From Acidobacteriaceae bacterium (GTDB lineage Bacteria; Acidobacteriota; Terriglobia; Terriglobales; Acidobacteriaceae), in assembly GCA_003135495.1 (NCBI GenBank), contig PLBX01000116.1, forward strand, positions 1 to 6,376: 6,376 nucleotides of DNA, in the 5' to 3' direction. Below, piece after piece: positions 1-6,129 of the stretch; the first letter of the stretch is position 1, and the number at the start of each line of letters is the position of its first letter. The notes beneath the pieces are model-generated. The model saw only the letters and a list, made by a program, of their open reading frames with translations, ran no database searches and was not told the origin of the DNA. A program made the translations under genes and the position numbers.

Positions 1-173
1 CGCTTGTTCGCGGCTCGGTCGCCGACGTTACGGTTTTCGACCCGAAAAAGAAATGGACATTCGATGCCGCTAAGTCGAATTCCAAATCGAAGAACACTCC
101 TTTTGACGGTTGGCAGTTCACGGGAAAAGTAGTGGCGACGATTGTTGGCGGGAAGATTGTGTACTCCTGTTAG
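1..173 (+). CDS. pyrC: Dihydroorotase, C-terminal fragment (5' end outside window)
   Basis: Reading in frame from base 3, the last 56 residues run from LVRGSVADVTVFDP to GKVVATIVGGKIVYSC and a TAG stop. The stretch NTPFDGWQFTGKVVATIVGGKIVY is the typical C-terminal signature of class I dihydroorotases, which close the carbamoyl-aspartate ring in pyrimidine synthesis. The A-D-V-T-V-F-D-P segment is the beta strand of the composite amidohydrolase domain that returns after the barrel. The metal-binding residues lie upstream of the window and cannot be checked, so a non-catalytic PyrC-like paralogue (as seen next to pyrB in some bacteria) is not excluded. The protein would act in the cytosol. The next gene on the same strand has its own promoter-like sequence, so an operon with it is not required. 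Confidence 0.85.
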   Translation, partial: LVRGSVADVTVFDPKKKWTFDAAKSNSKSKNTPFDGWQFTGKVVATIVGGKIVYSC

Positions 174-211
174 CCGCCTGTCGGAAGCTATAGGGGGACG
201 GACCTAGTGTG

Positions 212-236
212 GGGACGGGCCGACCTCGCCCGTCCC
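212..236 (+). terminator. Strong GC-rich stem-loop after pyrC, possible terminator
   Basis: Perfect 9-bp inverted repeat GGGACGGGC / GCCCGTCCC with a 7-base loop (221-227), 38 bp after the pyrC stop. It is very stable but no T-run follows (the next bases are AGCCGAGCAG), so it is not a classic intrinsic terminator. It may block 3' exonucleases or act with Rho. Confidence 0.45.
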
Positions 237-239
237 AGC

Positions 240-252
240 CGAGCAGTGCTCG
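240..252. promoter_or_regulatory. Perfect palindrome over the -35 region of the cupin gene, possible operator
   Basis: CGAGCA-G-TGCTCG is a 13-base perfect palindrome with 6-bp arms. Its centre lies 24 bp before the -10 box at 270-275, so it covers the place where a -35 box would be. The hexamer AGTGCT inside it (245-250) recurs exactly 20 bp later (265-270), on about the same helix face, within GTAG-TG-CTAC. The arrangement suits a repressor or activator site, but no regulator gene is present and the role is inferred. Confidence 0.35.
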
Positions 253-266
253 TCTCCTTCACGTAG

Positions 267-275
267 TGCTACAAT
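267..275 (+). promoter_or_regulatory. Extended -10 promoter giving a probably leaderless cupin mRNA
   Basis: TG-C-TACAAT fits the extended -10 pattern TGnTATAAT with one mismatch. The hexamer ends 8 bases before the ATG at 284, so transcription should begin at or within a few bases of the start codon. No Shine-Dalgarno lies before the ATG (the preceding bases are TTCCCGGCC). No good -35 is seen at 247-252, which an extended -10 can tolerate. Confidence 0.55.
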
Positions 276-283
276 TCCCGGCC

Positions 284-970
284 ATGAAGCGCATCCTGTT
301 TCTTCTGCTCATTCCATTTCTGTTCGCCGAGACGGCTACAGAAGTCGAGATCACGGCTGAGCCCTCGCACCACCTCGTCCTCGAAAACGAAACCGTGCGT
401 GTCTTCAAGGTGGAGGTTGCGCCGCGGTCTGCGACGCTGATGCACCGCCATCGCCATGATTATTTCTCCACCTCACTAGGAGATGCCCACGTTTCTAACG
501 AAGTCGAAGGGAAGTCGCCGGTGGAGGTGAAGTTTAGCGACGGGGAGACTAGGTTCGTTGCGGGAAATTTCGTTCACATCGCGCGCAACTTATCAGACAA
601 GCCGTTTCGCAATGTGACGATTGAACTTTTGCAAGATGAAAAAGCTCATCAGGCAGCATCACGATGGCCGGAGGAGAGCGGTGAGAAGACTTTTCCGGGC
701 GGGCGCAGCAAGATTCTTTTCGTTAAAGATGGGGTGCGAGTATCCGAAGTTAACCTGGAACCTGGCGCTATCGTGCCTAGCCATCATCATGATGGTCCGC
801 ACCTTTTGGTCGCGGTAAGCGATCTTGATGTGCGCAGCGATGTGGATGGCAGCGGACCCATGCCAGGAAAATTTAAAGCTGGCGATACTAAATGGCTGCC
901 GGGAGGCTACACCCACACTTTGACGAATGTGGGTAAGGAGCCCGCCAGATTTATCACCCTTGAATTTTAG
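284..970 (+). CDS. Secreted two-domain cupin protein
   Basis: The product has 228 residues. An upstream in-frame ATG at 209 is rejected because it adds 25 non-secretory residues across the hairpin and promoter. From 284 the protein opens with a short signal peptide (MKRILFLLLIPFLFA, probable cut near residue 15). Two similar cupin halves follow. Residues 30-116 carry H54, H56 and H58 in MHRHRHDYFSTSL, and residues 143-228 carry the H167-H169 cluster in PSHHHDGPHLLVAV plus H173 and H211. The shared pattern of hydrophobic strands, histidine cluster, and a late glycine then histidine (GNFVH, GGYTH) suggests an internal duplication with a metal site in each half. Cupins range from dioxygenases and isomerases to pure binding proteins, so the reaction cannot be named. 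Export suggests a periplasmic role. The gene converges on the small gene at 1019-1198. Confidence 0.8.
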   Translation: MKRILFLLLIPFLFAETATEVEITAEPSHHLVLENETVRVFKVEVAPRSATLMHRHRHDYFSTSLGDAHVSNEVEGKSPVEVKFSDGETRFVAGNFVHIARNLSDKPFRNVTIELLQDEKAHQAASRWPEESGEKTFPGGRSKILFVKDGVRVSEVNLEPGAIVPSHHHDGPHLLVAVSDLDVRSDVDGSGPMPGKFKAGDTKWLPGGYTHTLTNVGKEPARFITLEF

Positions 971-975
971 AGAGA

Positions 976-992
976 GACGCGGCTTCGGCGTC
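976..992 (-). terminator. Weak hairpin between convergent genes, possible terminator
   Basis: GACGC / GCGTC form a 5-bp stem around a 7-base loop in the 48-bp gap between the cupin stop (970) and the small-gene stop (1019). Read on the minus strand it is followed by TCTCTCT, a weak T-rich tail, so it would serve the minus-strand small gene better than the cupin gene. The stem is short and the call is tentative. Confidence 0.3.
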
Positions 993-1018
993 CGTTACAC
1001 ATCCAGAGAAGCAGGTCT

Positions 1019-1198
1019 CTACGCGCTTTTGACCAGTGGATTGCCCGGAGAAACCCATCCGATACGGTTGAGCTTTGCGGTGAGGCGATCTTTATCGTTA
1101 GAGGCAGAGGCGGCCGCGAGGCGTTTGCGTAGTTTGGCTACTTTTTCGGCGCGGGTGCGACGGCGGCGAATTTCGGGACGACGACTGGGTGCGGACAT
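1019..1198 (-). CDS. Small, very basic conserved-type protein of unknown function (59 aa)
   Basis: The product begins MSAPSRRPEIRRRRTRAEKV, continues through an Arg/Lys/Ala-rich predicted helix (AKLRKRLAAA, residues 21-30), a charged segment (SNDKDRLTAKLNRIG) and ends WVSPGNPLVKSA. The first half is dominated by arginine and lysine, which suggests binding to RNA, DNA or the ribosome. It resembles small Arg-rich unknown proteins I recall from Acidobacteria and Planctomycetes, but I cannot confirm a family by search. Support for a real gene is strong: AAGGAGA at 1204-1210 sits 5 bases before the ATG, and a near-consensus promoter lies at 1294-1322. Its basic N-terminus has a flavour of ribosomal proteins such as S21, but the sequence does not match S21. 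Confidence 0.75.
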   Translation of the reverse strand: MSAPSRRPEIRRRRTRAEKVAKLRKRLAAASASNDKDRLTAKLNRIGWVSPGNPLVKSA

Positions 1199-1203
1199 AA
1201 ACT

Positions 1204-1210
1204 TCTCCTT
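1204..1210 (-). promoter_or_regulatory. Shine-Dalgarno of the 59-aa gene
   Basis: AAGGAGA on the minus strand, followed by AGTTT and then ATG at 1198. This good spacing fixes the start codon. It is one of only two clear Shine-Dalgarno sites in the window; the other precedes the AttH-like gene. Confidence 0.75.
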
Positions 1211-1293
1211 ATTTTCAAATCACGAATGTGCAATGGTAAGGGCTGCGACGTTGTTCAACACCAAACTAAATGTCGCAATGCTGACGAACCCCA

Positions 1294-1322
1294 ATTATAG
1301 AGTTGATGGGCATTGCAGGCAA
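1294..1322 (-). promoter_or_regulatory. Sigma-70-type promoter of the 59-aa gene
   Basis: On the minus strand, TTGCCT (1322-1317, 4 of 6 match to TTGACA) is followed by a 17-bp spacer and a perfect TATAAT (1299-1294). The predicted transcript starts near 1287, leaving a leader of about 88 nt before the ATG at 1198. The -35 box begins only 8 bp after the stop codon of the upstream 63-aa gene, so the 59-aa gene need not be part of that operon. The leader holds an inverted repeat TGCGAC / GTCGCA (1277-1272 and 1249-1244) around a 22-base loop. Confidence 0.7.
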
Positions 1323-1330
1323 AGGCGCGT

Positions 1331-1522
1331 CTACTTTGGCAGATAGCCGCTGCAATTCAGTACGGGCAGCCGGGGATACTTTGGGAAGCTCGAATCCTCG
1401 AATGACAGTTTGCACATAATGAATACTGAGCCGCGATCGGACTCGATGCGGCGCTCGTAAACGCAGTTCTTGCAAAGTCCGGGATCTTGGCCGCCTGGTG
1501 TTTTATCGCCGGTGCTTAACAT
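1331..1522 (-). CDS. Small four-cysteine protein, possible zinc or Fe-S binder (63 aa)
   Basis: Cysteines lie at residues 17, 20, 37 and 57 (CxxC-x16-C-x19-C) in GLCKNCVYERRIESDRGSVF, then IMCKLS and LPVLNCSGY. The dense run FPKYPRLPVLNCSGY looks like a conserved signature. I recall similar short bacterial proteins (CxxC ... G-S-x-F-x-x-C ... F-P-K-Y-P ... C-S-G-Y) with no assigned function, but cannot confirm this by search. Four spaced cysteines suggest one structural metal site. No signal peptide is present, so it should be cytosolic. The gene starts 23 bp after the stop of the AttH-like gene and could be co-transcribed with it. A GATAAT box 8 bases before the ATG and the lack of a Shine-Dalgarno also allow its own leaderless transcript. 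A 69-aa frame overlapping it (1266-1475) lacks such a pattern and is a shadow. Confidence 0.7.
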   Translation of the reverse strand: MLSTGDKTPGGQDPGLCKNCVYERRIESDRGSVFIMCKLSFEDSSFPKYPRLPVLNCSGYLPK

Positions 1523-1530
1523 ATCGGGAG

Positions 1531-1536
1531 ATTATC
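1531..1536 (-). promoter_or_regulatory. Possible -10 box for a leaderless 63-aa gene transcript
   Basis: GATAAT on the minus strand ends 8 bases before the ATG at 1522, the same spacing as the -10 box before the cupin gene. No ribosome binding site is present in the intervening CTCCCGAT. No good -35 is seen (AGATGG at 1559-1554), so the promoter is weaker than the others in the window. Confidence 0.35.
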
Positions 1537-1545
1537 AGTCGCCTG

Positions 1546-2694
1546 CTAATGGTCCATCTCGATGGGCCGATCGTAGCCCGTCATCTCCAGGTAGCCAACC
1601 GCTTTGATCTCGCTGGTGGCGCGTTGCCCTTGGATGGAGATCGCTCCTTCCCAATAATTAGGATCGAATTTTGCAGTTCCGGTTAGCTCCTGTGATTTTA
1701 GCGGCGTGCTAATTTCCAAAGAGAGGTTTAATTTTGGAATCTCTACGCGCCAGCGAACCGGATATTTTGCCGACGTAATCGGGCTAGTCCACGTCTCGTC
1801 GAGCGGCGTAAGCAAAAAGTCGGAGGACCGAAGATGCATGGAACGGTTGCTGCTATCGACGTAAGTTCCCGCAGAGTAGGGATCGATCGATCCGTCCTGG
1901 CGTCGAATATGGAAGAGCATCAACTCAGTATTGTCGTTTAATTGAAGGCTTAGCCAATCCCAACCGACCTGCTGCGCTTCCAGTTGATGGGTGAAAAATT
2001 CGTGGTCCATCCACGAGGTTCCAGTTACTTGATCGCTCTTTCCGCTCTCGTCTTTAACATTCAACGTCACGGTGCCGGTTGTGTTCAAGCGGGTCAGCGA
2101 AATGTAATGCGAGGCGTGGTCCGGGCCTGATGCCTTCTGGCTTACTCCATTTTCCCCGTGGATGATAGGCGGCTTCGCAGGATGAAGCATCAACGAAATA
2201 TTAAAGCGATCGTCATAAGCTTTCAGACTCAGATCATCTCCCTGCCATTGGACGGCCCAGTTACCATTCCACACTTTTTTCTGCGTGTCGCTAATGCCCG
2301 CTAATCCAGGACCGGCACGGTTAGTGCGCTCAGCATGATAGAAGTGGCCGCCATCAAGATCACTCAGCGCCAGATGCGCGAGATATAAATCGTGAATATC
2401 CCACGTTGAAGATTTGGCGGCGTCGCGGTCGACAGCTTCACGAAAAAAAGTTAATTCGAAACCGAAGCGATGGCCGTCGGCCGCGGTGAGGTTGCCGGTG
2501 TAATACCACCACTCCGTTTGAAAATCGGGATGGTCAAAATGATCGCGCGGGAATTCGTAATGGTAGTTGGGGAGAGCGGCCTTGTACTGCACGCTCATGT
2601 CTTGGGAACTAAATTGTTGCGCTCTAAGCTGTTGCGCACTGATGCAGGGCAGCCACCAGAACAGAACGCCGAGAATGAGAGCCCTATTCCTCAT
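1546..2694 (-). CDS. Secreted AttH/CrtC-type lipocalin-like protein, ABC-associated
   Basis: This 382-residue protein has a Sec signal peptide (MRNRALILGVLFWWLPCISA, probable cut near residue 20). Family signatures follow: HFDHPDFQTEWWYYTGNL (52-69), ASHYISLTRL (194-203), GTSWMDHEFFT (225-235), GWDWLSLQL with NDNTELMLFHIRRQDG (244-268), YWEGAISIQG (347-356) and GYLEMTGYDRP (367-377). These mark the AttH / hydroxyneurosporene-synthase (CrtC-like) family, two lipocalin-type beta barrels often annotated as predicted secreted hydrolase. The protein belongs in the periplasm or at the outer membrane, probably handling a hydrophobic molecule moved by the ABC proteins next to it. LPC in the signal peptide is not a good lipobox, since the residue before Cys is Pro. 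GGAGG (2701-2705) lies 6 bases before the ATG, and the gene overlaps the permease by 11 bp. The mature N-terminus has a short repeat, AQQLR-AQQFS. The substrate is unknown. Confidence 0.85.
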   Translation of the reverse strand: MRNRALILGVLFWWLPCISAQQLRAQQFSSQDMSVQYKAALPNYHYEFPRDHFDHPDFQTEWWYYTGNLTAADGHRFGFELTFFREAVDRDAAKSSTWDIHDLYLAHLALSDLDGGHFYHAERTNRAGPGLAGISDTQKKVWNGNWAVQWQGDDLSLKAYDDRFNISLMLHPAKPPIIHGENGVSQKASGPDHASHYISLTRLNTTGTVTLNVKDESGKSDQVTGTSWMDHEFFTHQLEAQQVGWDWLSLQLNDNTELMLFHIRRQDGSIDPYSAGTYVDSSNRSMHLRSSDFLLTPLDETWTSPITSAKYPVRWRVEIPKLNLSLEISTPLKSQELTGTAKFDPNYWEGAISIQGQRATSEIKAVGYLEMTGYDRPIEMDH

Positions 2695-5236
2695 GGATAA
2701 CCTCCAGCGGGTTGAGTCGCACGGCTACCCGCGCCGGGTAGAGTCCCGAGAGAATAGTTGCGACATAAACGACGCTTAGCGCCCCAACAATGATTGCCAC
2801 AGGCCAGTGGAAGCGGATCGTCCAACCAAAAGATTGCTTGTTGATAACAAAGACGAGAATTAACGAGAGAAAGAAACCGAGCACAAAACCCGCGAGATTC
2901 GCGAGAAGTCCCAGAAGTCCGGCCTCGACCAAAATGAGTTTGCGGATTTGGGAAGACGATGCGCCGAGAAAGCGCATCAGGCCGAGTTCGCGGCGCCGGT
3001 CGATGACCAGGGCAACGAAGGCGCCGGCGATTCCCATGACCGCAACGAAGACTGCAACCGCCTCTAACGCGTAAGTGATAGCGAAGGTGCGATCGAAAAT
3101 TCGGATTGCTTCAGCGCGCAAATCACGGTCTGAAAAAATCAGGATACGGTGGCCAGCGGCCACCTCTTCAATTTTCTTGCGGACATTCTGCACATTCGCA
3201 CCTGGCGCGACGAAGACTGCCAGATTAGATGGCATTGGATCGGGCAAGTAGCGGAGCATGGTGTTGCGATCCATAAGAATGTAGCCACGTTCGCTGGCGT
3301 AGTCGTAATACGCATCCACTATTTTGAATGTCGCGGGTTTTTCTCCCAAAGACAGCTTCAGGTAATCTCCAGTTTTGACTTTGTGTTTGTAGGTGAATGG
3401 TTCGCTGACGACAATGTTGTTCTGGCCTCGCAACTGAGCGAGAACCTGCTCAGCGGGGCGTCCGGAGAAAAAATTGGAACTGCGGTAGGAGCGAGGAGCG
3501 CTGAGATCAATCGATGCCAGCGTCGCCGGCATGCCGGCATAGCTTATTTCGTAGGCGCGAAGGCGCTCGACCGCGGCGATTCCTGGCAATTGCGAAATTT
3601 TCTCCACAAGATCCAACGAGAGGCTGGGATGGCGGTCCGCCGCAGGGCCGCCCGCGGGGCGCACGTAGAGGTCTGCGGGCAATTGATCATTCATCCACGC
3701 CACGACCGTCTGGCGGAAACTCCCAACCATTATGCCGACCGAAACCATCATGGCGACAGCCGTGGCGAGGGCGCCAACCAGCACGGAAGTCCGGCGCAAT
3801 GCAGCGGTCAAACTGCGAGCCGCCAGCAAGGCTTCAACTCCCACCAGTTTTTTTAGCAGGCTGGATGTCGACCAGGAAAGAAAACTTACCAGCGCAGGCA
3901 TGGCGTAGGCGGAGGATGCGATCAGCAGAGTGGTGGCGAGATATCCAAAAAGCGGTTTTCCAGCGATGGCGGGCATTTGCGCGGTGATGGCTCCAAACAC
4001 GGCAAGCAGCGCGGCGATGAGCAGGTCACGCTTCATGTGCGCTCTCGCAATGTATTCTCGACGGCCTTGGGCCATCGCGTCTGTTGGGGAGACGTTCATG
4101 GCCTCGCGTGCTGGCGAAAGAGCAGAAACCACGGAGACGCCGACTCCAATAAGGAGCGCCCAGACGATGGAGAAGGGGGTAAGCGCAATCGAACCGGGCC
4201 GACTGCTCACATATAAAGATTCGACGGTGCGAGCCATCAGTTTTACCGCGCCTGAAGCCATGAGCCTTCCGAGCGGCAGACCGAGGAGGGCGCCTGCGAC
4301 GCCGAAGCAAGCGGATTCGCCAAGAAACGCAACCAACACATCGCTGCGGCTGGCGCCGACGGCGCGCACGATGCCGATTTCCGCGCGTCGTCGAACTACC
4401 GAGACGGAGATGGTGTTGTAGATGAGAAACCCTCCGACGACTAACGCGATGTAACTCAGAAGACGCAGATTCCAACGGAAGGCGGCCAGCATCTTGCGGT
4501 TTTCGTCCGTCCCGGTGCCTTGCGGGCGAACCTCAACTCCGGCCGGCAAGATGCTCTTGAGTTGGTTTTGCGACTTCGCGATGTCTGCGCCCCCAGGCAA
4601 CTTGATGAGTACGCGATCGACGCGCCCGAAGCGATTTAGAATGCGCTGGGCGGCGGCGATATCCATGATTATCGCGTTCTCACTTCCGCTGGAATCAGGG
4701 TAAACGCCGCGCACAGTACAGCTGTAGATGCTGTCATTAATGAGCAGAGAGAGTTTATCTCCCCGATGTTTATTGAGACTGCTGCTTACCCAGATGCTTT
4801 GCGGGTTGGTCAAATCTTTCAAGGATTCGTTCGCAGTTTCAAAGTGCTTAGTCTCGTTGTCCGATGATGCGAGCTCCGAATGTCGACTTCCTTCCGCAAT
4901 GAGGTCAATACCGATCAAAGGAATAGTCTGTTGAGAATCTGCCAAAACTGCGAAGTCCTCCATGCGAGGGGAAATACGCAGCGTGGAAGGGTAAGAGGCG
5001 AGAGTGGCTATGACAGACTCGGGAACGCCGCCGGAGGAGACAACTTCTAAATCGTTATCTCCCTCAAGAGTTTCCATGGACGAATGAAACGATCCTGCAG
5101 CCGCAGTGCCAGCCAAATCAATGGCGAGAACGACGGCGACACCAAACGCGACCGCGAGCACGGTAAGGCCGAGACGCACGGGCTCTCGAAAGAGCGGACG
5201 GACCATCAAGCGATAGAAGAGTTTGAGGCGAGACAT
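2684..5236 (-). CDS. Fused double-FtsX ABC transporter permease (850 aa)
   Basis: With the start at 5236 (MSRLKLFYRL) the protein has one N-terminal helix (22-42), a large outer loop (about 43-255), three helices (257-279, 300-325, 352-373), a middle set (403-423, 428-450, 484-507), a second outer loop (508-715) and three last helices (718-745, 766-798, 812-832), about ten in all. FtsX-domain signatures occur twice: RRRAEIGIVRAVGASRSDV (282-300) and DRRRELGLMRFLGASSSQI (746-764), each followed later by a PAR motif (SPAREAMNVSPTDAM, YPARVAVRLNPLEVI). This is the fused type of MacB/LolCE/AttFG permease, which moves or extracts substrates at the outer face of the inner membrane instead of channelling them. 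A longer frame from 5365 is rejected because it translates a repeat (CHPERSEGPLRFVRG). Starts at 5239 and 5263 are also possible, and none has a clear ribosome binding site. Confidence 0.88.
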   Translation of the reverse strand: MSRLKLFYRLMVRPLFREPVRLGLTVLAVAFGVAVVLAIDLAGTAAAGSFHSSMETLEGDNDLEVVSSGGVPESVIATLASYPSTLRISPRMEDFAVLADSQQTIPLIGIDLIAEGSRHSELASSDNETKHFETANESLKDLTNPQSIWVSSSLNKHRGDKLSLLINDSIYSCTVRGVYPDSSGSENAIIMDIAAAQRILNRFGRVDRVLIKLPGGADIAKSQNQLKSILPAGVEVRPQGTGTDENRKMLAAFRWNLRLLSYIALVVGGFLIYNTISVSVVRRRAEIGIVRAVGASRSDVLVAFLGESACFGVAGALLGLPLGRLMASGAVKLMARTVESLYVSSRPGSIALTPFSIVWALLIGVGVSVVSALSPAREAMNVSPTDAMAQGRREYIARAHMKRDLLIAALLAVFGAITAQMPAIAGKPLFGYLATTLLIASSAYAMPALVSFLSWSTSSLLKKLVGVEALLAARSLTAALRRTSVLVGALATAVAMMVSVGIMVGSFRQTVVAWMNDQLPADLYVRPAGGPAADRHPSLSLDLVEKISQLPGIAAVERLRAYEISYAGMPATLASIDLSAPRSYRSSNFFSGRPAEQVLAQLRGQNNIVVSEPFTYKHKVKTGDYLKLSLGEKPATFKIVDAYYDYASERGYILMDRNTMLRYLPDPMPSNLAVFVAPGANVQNVRKKIEEVAAGHRILIFSDRDLRAEAIRIFDRTFAITYALEAVAVFVAVMGIAGAFVALVIDRRRELGLMRFLGASSSQIRKLILVEAGLLGLLANLAGFVLGFFLSLILVFVINKQSFGWTIRFHWPVAIIVGALSVVYVATILSGLYPARVAVRLNPLEVIHEE
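2701..2705 (-). promoter_or_regulatory. Shine-Dalgarno of the AttH-like gene inside the permease gene
   Basis: GGAGG on the minus strand, 6 bases before the ATG at 2694, lies within the last codons of the permease. With the 11-bp overlap of the two genes it points to translational coupling and matched production. Confidence 0.75.
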
Positions 5237-5263
5237 CATTCTGGGATCAGATGCGATTGCCAT

Positions 5264-5340
5264 CGAGCGGAAGCGAAGGAGCCTATGCAATATGACGCCG
5301 CGGACGAAACGCAGAGGTCCTTCGCTTCGCTCAGGATGAC
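5264..5340. repeat. Palindromic HPERSEG-type intergenic repeat
   Basis: On the minus strand GTCATCCTGAGCGAAGCGAAGG begins an element that reads CHPERSEGPLRFVRG in one frame, a translated repeat known from many bacterial intergenic regions. The inner arms are inverted: GAGCGGAAGCGAAGGAGCC (5265-5283) and GGTCCTTCGCTTCGCTC (5316-5332) pair apart from two single-base bulges, around about 32 bases. The element could therefore fold into a long hairpin, like a REP or MITE-type unit. The left arm lacks the GGATGAC end seen on the right and looks eroded. It fills most of the ATPase-permease gap and may tune the expression of the downstream genes. Confidence 0.7.
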
Positions 5341-5400
5341 AACAATTGAAAGTATTATGCGCCATTCAGGTAGCGGCTCAGTTTACTAGCGCCATTGAGC

Positions 5401-6087
5401 CTACGACTGTCGGCTATGCGTGACCTCCTCGATGCGGCCATCGCGCAGGCGAACGACTGTGTCGCAAACCGCGGTTGCTTCCGTGCTGTGAGTCGCCATG
5501 ATGGTGGCCGTTTTTTGCTCGCGAGTCAGGCGTTGCAACAGGCTAAGGATTACGCCTCCCGTGCTCGTGTCCAAATTGCCAGTGGGTTCATCGGCCAAGA
5601 GAATTTTAGGAGAGTGCACCAAAGCGCGCGCGATGGCGACGCGTTGCATTTGTCCACCGGAAAGCTGGTGCGGGTAGCGCGAACCGAGTCCATCGAGTTC
5701 CACCCATTGCATGCGCTTGATTGCTTCCTCGCGAGCATTCGTCCTTCCCGCGAGCAGCAGCGGCAACTCAATATTCTCCTCGACAGTCAGCGTATGCAAG
5801 AGTTGGAACGACTGAAATATGAAGCCGACTTTCTCCCGGCGCAGGCGCGTCTGCTTCGCGTCATCGAGCGTTGAGGACGACACCCCGTCAATGAATACGA
5901 CGCCCTGGCTCGGAAAATCCATGGCTCCCGCCAGATGCAAGAGAGTTGATTTACCACAGCCGCTGCGCCCTACAAGCGCGACAAACTCGCCGCTTTCCAC
6001 TGACAGTGAAACGTCATTCAGAGCGTGAACAGTCTGCCCGTCCGTGTCGTAATGTTTACCGACGTTCTGAAGAGAGAGAATGGGCAT
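5401..6087 (-). CDS. ABC transporter ATPase, LolD/MacB type
   Basis: A complete 228-residue nucleotide-binding domain of standard length for the family. It has Walker A GRSGCGKST (40-48), Q-loop FQSFQLL with Q92, signature LSGGQMQRV (142-150), Walker B ILLADEP (162-168), D-loop NLD (171-173) and switch His200 in MATHS. TVEENIELPLLLAG (101-114) after the Q-loop is typical of the MacB/LolD/FtsE-like branch, whose partners are FtsX-domain permeases such as the one encoded next. It should sit as a dimer on the cytosolic face and drive the permease by ATP hydrolysis. No Shine-Dalgarno precedes the ATG (CTTTCAAG), so translation may be weak or start in a non-standard way. ATG at 6087 is chosen because MPILSLQNVGKHY is the normal family N-terminus. 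The gene lies 164 bp before the permease start, with a repeat in the gap. Confidence 0.93.
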   Translation of the reverse strand: MPILSLQNVGKHYDTDGQTVHALNDVSLSVESGEFVALVGRSGCGKSTLLHLAGAMDFPSQGVVFIDGVSSSTLDDAKQTRLRREKVGFIFQSFQLLHTLTVEENIELPLLLAGRTNAREEAIKRMQWVELDGLGSRYPHQLSGGQMQRVAIARALVHSPKILLADEPTGNLDTSTGGVILSLLQRLTREQKTATIMATHSTEATAVCDTVVRLRDGRIEEVTHSRQS

Positions 6088-6129
6088 CTTGAAAGCAAGA
6101 ACCGGCGGGACGGTTAATATCCAGCTTAC

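Noticed and set aside
209..283. N-terminal extension of the cupin gene from ATG 209
   Set aside because: It would translate the hairpin and promoter region and hide the signal peptide that begins at the ATG at 284.
1019..1198. Ribosomal protein S21 identity for the small basic gene
   Set aside because: Size and charge are similar but the sequence does not fit S21, so it is left as unknown.
927..1346. 139-codon plus-strand frame
   Set aside because: It runs antisense to the 59-aa gene and its promoter, starts inside the cupin gene, has an Arg-rich shadow composition and has no ribosome binding site.
1266..1475. 69-codon minus-strand frame
   Set aside because: It overlaps the four-cysteine gene in another frame, runs through the TATAAT promoter and shows no family pattern.
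3149..3856. 235-codon plus-strand frame antisense to the permease
   Set aside because: The opposite strand encodes a clear FtsX-type permease. This frame has odd composition, no recognisable domain and no start signals.
3930..4475. Frames of 163, 79 and 149 codons on both strands within the permease
   Set aside because: They are high-GC shadows of the permease reading frame without motifs or ribosome binding sites.
5353..5358. CATAAT as a -10 box for a permease promoter
   Set aside because: No -35 or extended -10 accompanies it, and the leader would run through the repeat. Chance occurrence is likely.
5237..5365. Permease start at ATG 5365
   Set aside because: The added residues translate the intergenic repeat (CHPERSEGPLRFVRG) and are unlike any FtsX-family N-terminus.
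5395..5874. 159-codon plus-strand frame opposite the ATPase
   Set aside because: It is a shadow of the ABC ATPase gene, whose full set of motifs lies on the other strand.
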